A stretch of DNA of 53,633 nucleotides from Burkholderia ambifaria (GCF_001443045.1 NZ_LKPJ01000042.1:283-53915); one strand, 5' to 3'. Shown: positions 7,742 through 15,663, counted from the stretch's first letter. The notes: generated by a model not told the origin, from the letters alone. Made by a program: numbers and translations.

Positions 7742-8668
7742 TTACGCCGCCGCAACGCCGCGGGCTGCCGCGAGCTTGCGCTGCAGCTCGGGCATGATGC
7801 GCGCGACGGCTTCCTCGCCCGCGAGGATCGCCGCGTTGCGCTGGTTGAAGTCGCTGCCGCCCATCGCCGCGAGGTTCGGGCGGATCACGACGTCCGCATG
7901 CTTGTCGAGCTCGTAGGTCTTGATCGTCTGGCCCATGATCGTGAAGGTCTGCAACAGCATCTCGATCGGGTTGCTGGTCGCCGCGCCGTCCGGCCGCGAC
8001 GAAATGTCGACCGCGATCACGAAGCTCGCGCCCATCTTGCGCGCGAACGACGCAGGTACCGGGCTGACGAGGCCGCCGTCGACGTACTCGCGGTTGCCGA
8101 TCTTCACGGGCTCGAACACCGACGGCACGCTGCACGACGCGCGCACGGCGAGCCCCGTATTGCCCTGCTGGAACAGGATCGGCTGGCCATTCTGCAGGTC
8201 GGTCGCGACGACGCCGAGCGGCTTCGCCATCTTTTCGATCGGCCGGTTGTTGAGCGTCTTGTTCAGGAAGTTCTGCAGCGCGACGCCCTGCAGCAGCCCG
8301 CGCGAGCGGAACGGCAGTGCCCAGTCGCTGATCGCCGCCTGATCCATGTCGAGCGCGATCTTGTTGATCTGCAGCCCGCTCATCCCGGACGCGTAGAGCG
8401 CGCCGACCACCGAGCCCGCGCTCGTGCCCGCGACGATGTCGACCGGGATGCCGCGCGCCTCGAGCGCCTTCAGCACGCCGATGTGCGAGAAGCCGCGGGC
8501 GGCGCCGCCGCCAAGCGCGATGCCGATCTTCACGGACTTTTCGTGAGACTGCGTGGAATTCGCGCCATTGTCGGAGCGGGATTTGTCGCCGAACGACGTG
8601 CAGGCGGCGAGGCTGGCGGACGCGCACGCGATCGTGAAGTGACGGCGCGACAGGCGAGGGGACGACAT
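7742..8668 (-). CDS. Patatin-like phospholipase lipoprotein (RssA-like)
   Basis: A 308-residue predicted lipoprotein. The N-terminus has SRRHF, resembling a twin-arginine signal, a hydrophobic core and a lipobox LAAC with Cys23. The patatin domain follows: oxyanion loop GGGAARGFSHIG (about 53-64), nucleophile motif GTSAG with Ser83, and the catalytic-dyad motif DGG with Asp197. Patatins hydrolyse acyl esters of phospholipids. This single-domain form resembles the RssA/YchK group rather than secreted ExoU-type toxins. It is expected to be membrane-anchored facing the periplasm. It is convergent with the NlpC/P60 gene and divergent from gltX. Confidence 0.88.
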   Translation of the reverse strand: MSSPRLSRRHFTIACASASLAACTSFGDKSRSDNGANSTQSHEKSVKIGIALGGGAARGFSHIGVLKALEARGIPVDIVAGTSAGSVVGALYASGMSGLQINKIALDMDQAAISDWALPFRSRGLLQGVALQNFLNKTLNNRPIEKMAKPLGVVATDLQNGQPILFQQGNTGLAVRASCSVPSVFEPVKIGNREYVDGGLVSPVPASFARKMGASFVIAVDISSRPDGAATSNPIEMLLQTFTIMGQTIKTYELDKHADVVIRPNLAAMGGSDFNQRNAAILAGEEAVARIMPELQRKLAAARGVAAA

Positions 8669-8811
8669 CGGTTGGTTCTCCGGCGGCTTGGCGGCGGGCC
8701 GTGCGGCCCGCGGCGGCGATAGGTTCCGAGCGGCCGCGCGGCATGAACCGTGCGGCCGGCGCGGCGCCGGCTGGCGGCCGCGGCGCGCACATCATAAAGC
8801 AAGCGGCGCGC

Positions 8812-8839
8812 TTGGCGCGAAGACCGGCGCGAGTATAAT
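8812..8839 (+). promoter_or_regulatory. Sigma-70 promoter of gltX
   Basis: TTGGCG (8812-8817), a 16-base spacer and a consensus TATAAT (8834-8839). This leaves a leader of about 100 bases before the gltX ATG at 8949. The 8669-8948 gap between the divergent patatin gene and gltX holds nothing else I could recognise. Confidence 0.7.
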
Positions 8840-8948
8840 TCCGGCTTCTTTCCCGTTCCGGGCGCGGCCGGCCCCATTGCTGTCCGGGCTGCTGCCGTCG
8901 ATCCCGCGTCGAATCATTCATGCGCCCCAGGCGTTCGAGTTACCGTTT

Positions 8949-10358
8949 ATGACCCGTCCTGTCCGTACCCGCTTCGCGCCGAGTCCCACCGGCTTCATCC
9001 ACCTCGGCAACATCCGCTCCGCGCTCTATCCGTGGGCGTTCGCCCGCAAGATGAAAGGCACGTTCGTGCTGCGTATCGAGGATACCGACGTCGAACGTTC
9101 GTCGCAGGAAGCCGTTGACGCGATCCTCGAAGGGATGCAGTGGCTCGGCCTGGATTTCGACGAAGGCCCGATCTACCAGATGCAGCGGATGGACCGCTAT
9201 CGCGAGGTGCTCGCGCAGATGCTCGAGAAGGGCCTCGCGTACCCGTGCTACATGTCGGCCGAGGAGCTCGACGCGTTGCGCGAGCGGCAGCGCGAGGCCG
9301 GCCTCAAGCCGCGCTACGACGGCACGTGGCGTCCGGAGCCGGGCAAGGTGCTGCCCGAGCCGCCGGCCGGCGTGAAGCCCGTGCTGCGGTTCCGCAATCC
9401 GCTGACCGGCACGGTCGTGTGGGATGACGCGGTGAAGGGGCGTGTCGAGATCTCGAACGAAGAACTCGACGACCTCGTGATCGCGCGTCCGGACGGCACG
9501 CCGATCTACAACTTCTGCGTAGTCGTGGACGACATGGACATGAACATCACGCACGTGATCCGCGGCGACGACCACGTGAACAACACGCCGCGCCAGATCA
9601 ACATCCTGCGCGCGCTCGGCGGTGAGCCGCCCGTCTATGCGCACCTGCCGACCGTGCTGAACGAGCAGGGCGAGAAGATGAGCAAGCGGCATGGCGCGAT
9701 GAGCGTGATGGCGTATCGCGATGCGGGCTTCCTGCCGGAGGCCGTCGTCAACTATCTCGCGCGCCTGGGCTGGTCGCACGGCGACGCCGAAATCTTCACG
9801 CGCGAACAGTTCGTCGAATGGTTCGACCTCGAGCATCTTGGCAAGTCGCCGGCGCAGTACGACCACAGCAAGCTGAGCTGGCTGAATGCCCATTACATCA
9901 AGGAAGCCGACAACGCGCGCCTCGCCGCACTGGCGAAGCCGTTCCTCGACGCGCTCGGCATCGAGGACGCAGCGATCGCGACGGGCCCCACGCTCGACGC
10001 GGTGGTTGGCCTGATGAAGGATCGCGCGACGACGGTCAAGGAGATCGCCGAAGGCGCCGCGATGTTCTACCGCGTGCCGGCGCCGGACGCCGACGCGCTC
10101 GCGCAGCACGTGACCGATGCGGTGCGCCCGGCGCTGGCCGACCTCGTCGCCGCGCTGAAGACGGCCGACTGGACGAAGGAAGCGGTGTCCGCCGCGCTGA
10201 AGGCAACGCTCGCCGCACACAAGCTGAAGATGCCGCAGCTCGCGATGCCGGTGCGCCTGCTGGTGGCGGGCACGACGCATACGCCGTCGATCGACGCGGT
10301 GCTCGTGCTGTTCGGTCGCGATGTCGTGGTGTCGCGTATCGAGGCTGCGCTGGCCTGA
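8949..10358 (+). CDS. gltX: Glutamyl-tRNA synthetase
   Basis: A 469-residue class I aminoacyl-tRNA synthetase that charges tRNA-Glu in the cytoplasm. The start at ATG 8949 gives MTRPVRTRFAPSPTGFIHLG, with the HIGH-type motif HLGN at residues 18-21. The KMSKS-type motif is present as GEKMSKRHG near residue 245. RFAPSPTG and VLRIEDTD are further family hallmarks, and the length matches bacterial GltX. A longer in-frame ORF starting at 8688 has no family similarity and is rejected. The gene is followed, about 345 bases downstream, by an array containing three tRNA-Glu genes, which are its substrates. Confidence 0.97.
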   Translation: MTRPVRTRFAPSPTGFIHLGNIRSALYPWAFARKMKGTFVLRIEDTDVERSSQEAVDAILEGMQWLGLDFDEGPIYQMQRMDRYREVLAQMLEKGLAYPCYMSAEELDALRERQREAGLKPRYDGTWRPEPGKVLPEPPAGVKPVLRFRNPLTGTVVWDDAVKGRVEISNEELDDLVIARPDGTPIYNFCVVVDDMDMNITHVIRGDDHVNNTPRQINILRALGGEPPVYAHLPTVLNEQGEKMSKRHGAMSVMAYRDAGFLPEAVVNYLARLGWSHGDAEIFTREQFVEWFDLEHLGKSPAQYDHSKLSWLNAHYIKEADNARLAALAKPFLDALGIEDAAIATGPTLDAVVGLMKDRATTVKEIAEGAAMFYRVPAPDADALAQHVTDAVRPALADLVAALKTADWTKEAVSAALKATLAAHKLKMPQLAMPVRLLVAGTTHTPSIDAVLVLFGRDVVVSRIEAALA

Positions 10359-10440
10359 GGTTGGGGCGGAGGGCGAGGCCGTCCGCATGTGACGTCGCGG
10401 CGGCTTCGCAAAAAAATTCGCTCGAATCGCAAAAAGGGTA

Positions 10441-10469
10441 TTTACAAGTTCAAATTCGGTCCATATAAT
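10441..10469 (+). promoter_or_regulatory. Promoter of tRNA-Ala
   Basis: TTTACA (10441-10446), a 17-base spacer and TATAAT (10464-10469), 18 bases upstream of the mature tRNA 5' end. Confidence 0.75.
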
Positions 10470-10487
10470 CTCATTTCTGTTCTGCAA

Positions 10488-10563
<76 letters not shown>

Positions 10564-10612
10564 TCAGAACAGAATGGATTGATTTGCGAAGCAGCGGTGC
10601 AGTAATAAATGC

Positions 10613-10641
10613 TTCACAAAATGATTTAAAGCAGTTAGAAT
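10613..10641 (+). promoter_or_regulatory. Putative promoter of the Glu-Asp tRNA array
   Basis: TTCACA (10613-10618), a 17-base spacer and TAGAAT (10636-10641), about 60 bases before the first tRNA-Glu. No comparable promoter was seen before the second or third Glu-Asp pair. Confidence 0.55.
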
Positions 10642-10702
10642 TTCGGCCTTCGCTGTTGACGGTAAGTGAATAGCGAAAGTCAGACAGATCTGAAAAGATT
10701 AT

Positions 10703-10778
10703 GTCCCCTTCGTCTAGAGGCCTAGGACATCACCCTTTCACGGTGAGTACAGGGGTTCGAATCCCCTAGGGGACGCCA
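10703..10778 (+). tRNA. tRNA-Glu (anticodon TTC), copy 1
   Basis: A 76-nt tRNA with acceptor GTCCCCT/AGGGGAC, anticodon loop CTTTCAC (TTC) and encoded CCA. It is identical to the two later copies. Confidence 0.97.
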
Positions 10779-10859
10779 AGATTCAGCGGCGTTTCATAGA
10801 AGTGTCGCGAGGCTTGCAGGAACGTAACCGACGTCCTGCAGGTAACGGTGCAGAAAGTT

Positions 10860-10936
10860 GGAGCGGTAGTTCAGTCGGTTAGAATACCGGCCTGTCACGC
10901 CGGGGGTCGCGGGTTCGAGTCCCGTCCGCTCCGCCA
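10860..10936 (+). tRNA. tRNA-Asp (anticodon GTC), copy 1
   Basis: A 77-nt tRNA with acceptor GGAGCGG/CCGCTCC, anticodon GTC in loop CTGTCAC and encoded CCA. It lies 81 bases after tRNA-Glu copy 1, presumably on the same transcript. Confidence 0.97.
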
Positions 10937-10941
10937 GAACG

Positions 10942-10974
10942 AAGCCCGTTCAAGACGTTTTTGAGCGGGCTTTT
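10942..10974 (+). terminator. Hairpin with T-run after tRNA-Asp copy 1
   Basis: AAGCCCGTTCAA (10942-10953) pairs with TTGAGCGGGCTT (10961-10972) with one T-G pair, then TT. It looks like a terminator, yet the next tRNA-Glu starts 25 bases later without an obvious promoter. It may be leaky or act in processing. Confidence 0.65.
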
Positions 10975-10999
10975 GTATTAAAGATGTAAGCAGTGCGTT

Positions 11000-11075
11000 G
11001 TCCCCTTCGTCTAGAGGCCTAGGACATCACCCTTTCACGGTGAGTACAGGGGTTCGAATCCCCTAGGGGACGCCA
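11000..11075 (+). tRNA. tRNA-Glu (anticodon TTC), copy 2
   Basis: Identical in sequence to copy 1 and starting 297 bases after it. Flanking spacers are also nearly identical. Confidence 0.97.
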
Positions 11076-11152
11076 AGATTCAGCGGCGTTTCGTAGAAGT
11101 GTCGCAGCGCTTGCAGGGCGTGAACGTGGTCCTGCAGGTGGTAAGAAAAGCT

Positions 11153-11229
11153 GGAGCGGTAGTTCAGTTGGTTAGAATACCGGCCTGTCACGCCGGGGGT
11201 CGCGGGTTCGAGCCCCGTCCGCTCCGCCA
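11153..11229 (+). tRNA. tRNA-Asp (anticodon GTC), copy 2
   Basis: A 77-nt tRNA-Asp with anticodon GTC. It differs from copies 1 and 3 at two bases: D-loop CAGTTGG instead of CAGTCGG, and T-loop CGAGCCC instead of CGAGTCC. Confidence 0.97.
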
Positions 11230-11234
11230 GAACG

Positions 11235-11269
11235 AAGCCCGTTCAAATGAACGCTTTGAGCGGGCTTTT
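11235..11269 (+). terminator. Hairpin with T-run after tRNA-Asp copy 2
   Basis: AAGCCCGTTCAAA (11235-11247) pairs with TTTGAGCGGGCTT (11255-11267), then TT. It is homologous to the hairpin after copy 1. Confidence 0.65.
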
Positions 11270-11294
11270 GTATTAAAGATGTAAGCAGTACGTT

Positions 11295-11370
11295 GTCCCC
11301 TTCGTCTAGAGGCCTAGGACATCACCCTTTCACGGTGAGTACAGGGGTTCGAATCCCCTAGGGGACGCCA
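11295..11370 (+). tRNA. tRNA-Glu (anticodon TTC), copy 3
   Basis: Identical to copies 1 and 2 and starting 295 bases after copy 2. Confidence 0.97.
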
Positions 11371-11443
11371 GATTTCGGCGTCGTTCGAACAAACGATGCG
11401 CCGGCAGGAAGTAACCGACGCCTGCCAGGCAAGAAGCAAGACT

Positions 11444-11520
11444 GGAGCGGTAGTTCAGTCGGTTAGAATACCGGCCTGTCACGCCGGGGGTCGCGGGTTC
11501 GAGTCCCGTCCGCTCCGCCA
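11444..11520 (+). tRNA. tRNA-Asp (anticodon GTC), copy 3
   Basis: A 77-nt tRNA identical to copy 1 in its mature sequence. The Glu-Asp spacer here is shorter and diverged (73 bases). Confidence 0.97.
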
Positions 11521-11522
11521 GA

Positions 11523-11559
11523 AAATGAAAAAGCCCGCCTTGTGCGGGCTTTTTCATTT
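11523..11559 (+). terminator. Strong terminator ending the tRNA array
   Basis: AAATGAAAAAGCCCGC (11523-11538) pairs perfectly with GCGGGCTTTTTCATTT (11544-11559) around CTTGT. The same AATGAAAAAGCCCGC type recurs at 48893. Confidence 0.88.
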
Positions 11560-11682
11560 GTATTTCCGTTCGTGCCAGTTTGCGGGCGCGTGACTGCCGA
11601 GTGGAGGAAGCCGCCTGCGCGGCTTCCGGCGGGACTCGAAGGGCTGCGCGTGCACGCTCAGCCGCGGCCTGCGGGATGTAGG

Positions 11683-11703
11683 CGAGTCCCGTCTGCTCCG
11701 CCA
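11683..11703 (+). pseudogene. Remnant of a tRNA-Asp 3' end
   Basis: Twenty of 21 bases equal the last 21 bases of tRNA-Asp (CGAGTCCCGTCTGCTCCGCC then A; one T replaces C). Upstream bases do not fold into a tRNA, so only the T-arm and acceptor end survive. A diverged copy of the array's terminator follows. It may be the decayed end of a fourth cassette, or an attachment-site-like scar left by an element that used the tRNA end. Confidence 0.7.
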
Positions 11704-11705
11704 AA

Positions 11706-11742
11706 AAATGAAGAAGCCCACCTTGCGCGGGCTTCTTCATTT
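11706..11742 (+). terminator. Diverged second copy of the array terminator
   Basis: AAATGAAGAAGCCC (11706-11719) pairs with GGGCTTCTTCATTT (11729-11742). It differs from the 11523 hairpin by compensatory or loop changes and follows the tRNA-Asp remnant directly. Confidence 0.75.
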
Positions 11743-11848
11743 GCATCGTCGGGTTACGCTCCCGCAGTCGCGTCGCTACGAGAAATTCGCGATTGCATCC
11801 TCCCGCGACTGCGCTATCGTGGCGGAAAGCGTTCTTGACCCCCGCGCG

Positions 11849-12313
11849 ATGCTCGATCCGACCGACCTGCGATTGCTGTATCAGCTCCGGCCTGCGGAGC
11901 CTGGCGATTTTCCGTTTGCCGAGGCGCTGACGCACGGCAACATGGGCGGCTATTACAAGCGCCATGGACTCGTCTGGCGCAGCGACCTGTTCTATGCGAG
12001 CTGGCGCGAATCCGAAAACTTCATCCTGGAAGCCGACGGTGAACGCATCGGCGTGCTGCGCGTGACCGAAGAGGGCGATTCGCTGCATATCCGCGACGTC
12101 CAGATCGCAGCCGGTCATCGCGGGCAGGGAGCCGGCACCTACATGCTCGACATGTCGCATCGCTGGGCGCGCGCCCGCGGGCTGCACGAACTGCAGTTGC
12201 GCGTGTTCGTCGACAATCCGGCCGCGCGGCTCTACCAGCGCATGGGTTACCGTGTCACCGGGTCGAGGCTGGCGCAACTCGGTTCGATTCGCCACATGGT
12301 GCGCCCGGTCTGA
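11849..12313 (+). CDS. GNAT family N-acetyltransferase
   Basis: A 154-residue protein starting at ATG 11849 (MLDPTDLRLLYQLRPAEPGD). An in-frame ATG at 11708 lies within the terminator hairpin and is rejected. The acetyl-CoA-binding region is IRDVQIAAGHRGQGAGTYML, with the Q/RxxGxG/A loop RGQGAG. The C-terminal motif LRVFVDNPAARLYQRMGYRV is typical of GNAT enzymes. The acetyl acceptor cannot be told from sequence. It stands alone, with the array terminators upstream and the convergent AraC-type gene 27 bases downstream. Confidence 0.9.
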   Translation: MLDPTDLRLLYQLRPAEPGDFPFAEALTHGNMGGYYKRHGLVWRSDLFYASWRESENFILEADGERIGVLRVTEEGDSLHIRDVQIAAGHRGQGAGTYMLDMSHRWARARGLHELQLRVFVDNPAARLYQRMGYRVTGSRLAQLGSIRHMVRPV

Positions 12314-12340
12314 GCGCGTAACGGTGCGGCACGGCGACGG

Positions 12341-13219
12341 TCAGCGGGCGGTGCCGATCACGTCGTCGTCGAGGCCATCGTCCACCGCGATGCCGTCTTC
12401 GGTGCTGCGGTGCTCGTAGCCGCGCAGCATGAACGCGCGGGGGCTTTCGCCGAACGCGCGCCGGAACATCGCCGAAAACGCGCTCTGGCTCTGGTAGCCG
12501 AGTTCGCGCGCGATATGCGACAGCGGACGCCCCTGGTTCAACAGCGGGATCGCGCGCGCGAGCAGCGCCTGCTGTCGCCACTGCGAAAAACTTACGCCCA
12601 GTTCCTGCTTGAAGAGTCGCGAAATCGTGCGCGTGCTCGCGCCGACCTCGCTCGCCCAGTGTTCGAGCGATTCCGCATGCGCCGGTTGCGCGAGCACCGA
12701 CTCGCACAGCATGCGCAGCCGTTTCTCGTCGGGCATCGGCACCGCGAGCGGCAGCGGTTCGGCGTGGCTCAGCTCGTCGAGGACGAGCCCGCACAGCAGC
12801 CGTTCGCGCGCATCGCTCAGGTTGCGTGCGTCGAGCGCGACGATCAGCTCGCGCAGCAAGCCCGTCACTTCAACCACCCGGCATGCGTCCAGTCCGTCCG
12901 GCACGATCGACTCGTCGATATACAGCGTCCGCAAGTACGCCTCCTCGACGATCACGACTTCGTGTGTGACGTGCGGCGGCACCCAGATCGCGCGGGACGG
13001 CGGCACCATCCACGTCGTCCCGGTCGTTGCAACGCGCAGCACGCCGCGCGACGCATACGCGAGCTGTGCCCACGCGTGCGTATGCAGCGGGATCCGGCGG
13101 CCGGCGTCCACCTGCCGCGCCCGGACGCGCATCGGGTGAACGCGGGTCGGTGCGAACTCGGGCGGGATGTCGATGACGTCGTAGGGGTTCGATGCGTCGG
13201 CTTGGGCGGGCGGATTCAT
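12341..13219 (-). CDS. AraC family transcriptional regulator with cupin domain
   Basis: A 292-residue regulator. The N-terminal half is a cupin-like sensing domain (RIPLHTHAWAQLAYASRGVL, about 42-61; WVPPHVTHEV near 93-102). The C-terminal 100 residues carry two helix-turn-helix motifs of AraC/XylS type: HWASEVGASTRTISRLFKQE and ISHIAREL-like LSHIARELGYQSQSAFSAMF. This HTMF arrangement belongs to the group that often controls a neighbouring efflux or transporter gene, but no such gene is adjacent. The ligand is unknown. It is transcribed away from the gamma-glutamylcyclotransferase-like gene. Confidence 0.9.
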   Translation of the reverse strand: MNPPAQADASNPYDVIDIPPEFAPTRVHPMRVRARQVDAGRRIPLHTHAWAQLAYASRGVLRVATTGTTWMVPPSRAIWVPPHVTHEVVIVEEAYLRTLYIDESIVPDGLDACRVVEVTGLLRELIVALDARNLSDARERLLCGLVLDELSHAEPLPLAVPMPDEKRLRMLCESVLAQPAHAESLEHWASEVGASTRTISRLFKQELGVSFSQWRQQALLARAIPLLNQGRPLSHIARELGYQSQSAFSAMFRRAFGESPRAFMLRGYEHRSTEDGIAVDDGLDDDVIGTAR

Positions 13220-13523
13220 GGACGATTTGGTCGGCGCGGCGGCGATGCCGTTATTCTAGAAGGTGCCGCGCAGGCGCATGCGGCGGTTTTCGGCCGATAA
13301 TGCACCGTTCAAATGAACTTTGTATGGAGCCGCACGCGCTTCGGCCGGAATGAGCCTCGGCGTCGGTCTGCCCGACGCGTCGTGTGGAAAAGAACCATCG
13401 GGCGGCCAGCGCGGTCTATCGATGCGGGCGCTTTTTATCGCGCGAACGGCGCCCCGACGACGCCGGCGACCGCGACCGCGACGGCCCGGCACGGCAACAC
13501 CTGAATCGAAGAGGAGAACCACA
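13220..13523. other. Divergent intergenic region, 304 bases
   Basis: This lies between the AraC-type gene and the gamma-glutamylcyclotransferase-like gene and must hold both promoters. A frame open from 13320 into the downstream gene has no family similarity before ATG 13524. I saw no convincing promoter pair, RNA gene or repeat. Confidence 0.5.
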
Positions 13524-13937
13524 ATGCGCTACGTATTCGTCTACGGCACGTTGAGAGCGGGGGAGGCCAACGACATCGGCCATGCGGCTGCGCGGTACGG
13601 GATTGCGGCACCGACGCTGCTCGGCGCGGCCGCGCTGCCGGGCGAACTGTATGATTTCGGCACGTATCCGGGCATGATCGCCGGGGCGACCGGCCAGTCG
13701 ATTGTGTGGGGCGACGTCTACGAGATCGATGATCAGCTGGTACCGGTGCTCGACGAGATCGAGCGCGTCTACCCGGGCGTCGATACGCTGTTCCGGCAGG
13801 AGCCGGTGACCATCGAGCTCGGCGGCCGTACGTATGCGTGCGTCTACTATCCGGTCGCCGCGCATGCGGCGGCCGACCGTCCGCGCATCGCATCGGGCGA
13901 CTGGGTTCAGCACCGGCGCGAGCGAGAAGCCGCCTGA
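13524..13937 (+). CDS. Gamma-glutamylcyclotransferase-like (AIG2 family) protein
   Basis: A 137-residue protein starting at ATG 13524 behind a GAGGAGA ribosome site. The N-terminus MRYVFVYGTLRAGEAND has the YGTLR substrate-binding motif of the AIG2/GGCT fold. The acidic catalytic residue is probably in VLDEIERVYPG. The motif VWGDVYEID is also typical, as is the final YACVYYPV strand. Family members convert gamma-glutamyl amines or peptides to 5-oxoproline and a free amine. The exact substrate here is unknown. Confidence 0.88.
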   Translation: MRYVFVYGTLRAGEANDIGHAAARYGIAAPTLLGAAALPGELYDFGTYPGMIAGATGQSIVWGDVYEIDDQLVPVLDEIERVYPGVDTLFRQEPVTIELGGRTYACVYYPVAAHAAADRPRIASGDWVQHRREREAA

Positions 13938-13970
13938 GTGCCGCGCGGCATATCGCCCGCGCCGCAAAAG

Positions 13971-13997
13971 AAAAAGCGCCCTGCGGGGCGCTTTTTT
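13971..13997. terminator. Bidirectional terminator between the GGCT-like gene and aceB
   Basis: AAAAAGCGCCC (13971-13981) pairs with GGGCGCTTTTT (13986-13996) around TGCG, with A/T runs on both sides. It serves the plus-strand gene ending at 13937 and aceB, which ends at 14071 on the minus strand. Confidence 0.88.
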
Positions 13998-14070
13998 CAT
14001 GCCGCCGTGTCGTGCGACCGGCGGCGAGCGGGAGGGGGCGAACCAGGTCCGGCAGGACCCGTCCGCGCCG

Positions 14071-15663
14071 TCAGATTTCCTCGTACAGCGGCAGCGTCAG
14101 GAATTCGGTGAAGCCTTCCGACGTCGACATCTGTTCGAAGATCGCCGCGGCACGCTCGTACGGCTGCGTGTTGCCGCCGACCGAACGCTTCACGTTGTCG
14201 AGCTCGGCCTTCGCGAATTCGCGCACGAGTTCCGCCGTGACCTTGCGGCCGTCGTCCAGCACGCCCTTCGGCGAGCGGATCCACTGCCACACCTGCGAGC
14301 GGGAGATTTCGGCGGTGGCCGCGTCTTCCATCAGGTTGTGGATCGGCACGCAGCCGTTGCCGTCGAGCCAGGCGCCGAGATAGTGGATGCCGACGTTGAT
14401 GTTATTGCGCAGGCCGGCTTCGGTGATCGGTGCTTCAGGCTGGAAGTCGAGCAGGTTCTTGCCTTCGATCTGCACGTCGTCGCGCTGCTTCGCGATCTGG
14501 TTCGGCTTGTCGCCGAGCACCTTGACGAACTCTTCCATCGCGATCGGCACGAGGCCCGGGTGCGCGACCCAGCCGCCGTCGTAGCCGTCGGTCGCGTCGC
14601 GCTGCTTGTCCGAGCGCACGCCGCCCATCGCCTTGTCGTTCGCTTCCGGATCGTTCTTGATCGGAATCAGCGCGCTCATCCCGCCAATCGCCGGCGCGTT
14701 GCGCTTGTGACAGGTCTTCAGCAGCAGCAGCGCATAGGCGCGCATGAACGGCACCGTCATCGTGATCTTCGAACGGTCGGCCAGGCAGAAGTCGCGGTCG
14801 TTCTTGAACTTCTTGATTGCCGAGAAGATGTAGTCCCAGCGGCCGGCGTTCAGGCCCGAGCTGTGTTCGCGCAGTTCGTACAGGATCTCGTCCATCTCGA
14901 ATGCGGCGAGGATCGTCTCGATCAGCACCGTCGCGCGGATCGTGCCGCGCGGCACGCCGACCGCTTCCTGTGCCGCGACGAAGATGTCGTTCCACAGGCG
15001 CGCCTCGAGATGGCTTTCCATCTTCGGCAGGTAGAAGTACGGGCCCGAGCCGCGCGCGATCAGTTCCTTCGCGTTGTGGAACAGGAACAGCGCGAAATCG
15101 AAGATACCGCCGGATACGCGCTGGCCATCGACCGTCACGTGCTTCTCGTCGAGGTGCCAGCCGCGCGGACGCACGATCAGCGTCGCGACCTTGTCGTTCA
15201 GCTGGTACGACTTGCCGTTCTGCTCGAGCGAGATCGTGCGGCGTACCGCGTCCTTCAGGTTGATCTGTCCGTCGATCTGGTTCGTCCAGCTCGGCGCATT
15301 CGAATCCTCGAAGTCCGTCATGTACGAGTCGGCGCCGGAGTTCAGCGCGTTGATGATCATCTTGCGCTCGACGGGGCCGGTGATTTCGACACGGCGGCAT
15401 TGGAGGTCCGCCGGCAGCGGTGCGACCTTCCAGTCGCCTTCGCGGATCGCCTTCGTTTCGGCCAGGAAATCGGGGCGTTCGCCGGCATCGAGGCGCTTGG
15501 TGCGCTCGACACGGGCTTGCAGCAGCGCCTGGCGGCGCGGCTCGAACGTGCGGTGCAGTGCCGCGACGAGTGCGAGTGCGTCAGGCGTCAGGATCGCTTC
15601 GTAACCCGGCTTGATTTCGCCGGTGATCGCCATGCCTTGCGGCAGCGTGATCGGGGTGCTCAT
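14071..15663 (-). CDS. aceB: Malate synthase A
   Basis: A 530-residue enzyme of the glyoxylate shunt that condenses glyoxylate with acetyl-CoA to malate. The start at 15663 (MSTPITLPQGMAITGEI) is chosen because AAGGAG lies 9 bases before it. The upstream in-frame ATG at 15672 abuts that site. Family hallmarks are DFEDSNAPSW, GPYFYLPKMESHLEARLWND and IRATVLIETILAAFEMDEIL, together with NAGRWDYIFS. Length matches isoform A (about 530), not the longer isoform G. aceA lies 2.7 kb upstream on the same strand, separated by HAD, LysR and Usp genes. Confidence 0.97.
   Translation of the reverse strand: MSTPITLPQGMAITGEIKPGYEAILTPDALALVAALHRTFEPRRQALLQARVERTKRLDAGERPDFLAETKAIREGDWKVAPLPADLQCRRVEITGPVERKMIINALNSGADSYMTDFEDSNAPSWTNQIDGQINLKDAVRRTISLEQNGKSYQLNDKVATLIVRPRGWHLDEKHVTVDGQRVSGGIFDFALFLFHNAKELIARGSGPYFYLPKMESHLEARLWNDIFVAAQEAVGVPRGTIRATVLIETILAAFEMDEILYELREHSSGLNAGRWDYIFSAIKKFKNDRDFCLADRSKITMTVPFMRAYALLLLKTCHKRNAPAIGGMSALIPIKNDPEANDKAMGGVRSDKQRDATDGYDGGWVAHPGLVPIAMEEFVKVLGDKPNQIAKQRDDVQIEGKNLLDFQPEAPITEAGLRNNINVGIHYLGAWLDGNGCVPIHNLMEDAATAEISRSQVWQWIRSPKGVLDDGRKVTAELVREFAKAELDNVKRSVGGNTQPYERAAAIFEQMSTSEGFTEFLTLPLYEEI

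Larger units (their letters stand above)
10703..11520 (+). repeat. Tandem triplication of a tRNA-Glu/tRNA-Asp cassette
   Basis: Three direct copies of a Glu-spacer-Asp-hairpin unit with period 297 then 295 bases. Copies 1 and 2 share spacer text (GATTCAGCGGCGTTTC, a TTGCAGG..CCTGCAGG spacer, and the hairpin plus TATTAAAGATGTAAGCAGT). Copy 3 has a more diverged spacer and a different terminator. The array probably arose by unequal recombination and raises the dose of tRNA-Glu and tRNA-Asp. Confidence 0.9.

Noticed and set aside
11099..11593. Short ORFs running through the tRNA genes
   Set aside because: They are translations of tRNA and terminator sequence and repeat because the array repeats.
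11605..11703. A class II tRNA such as tRNA-Sec ending in TGCTCCGCCA
   Set aside because: The 5' part cannot form an 8-bp acceptor or an anticodon arm; only the last 21 bases resemble tRNA, and they match tRNA-Asp.
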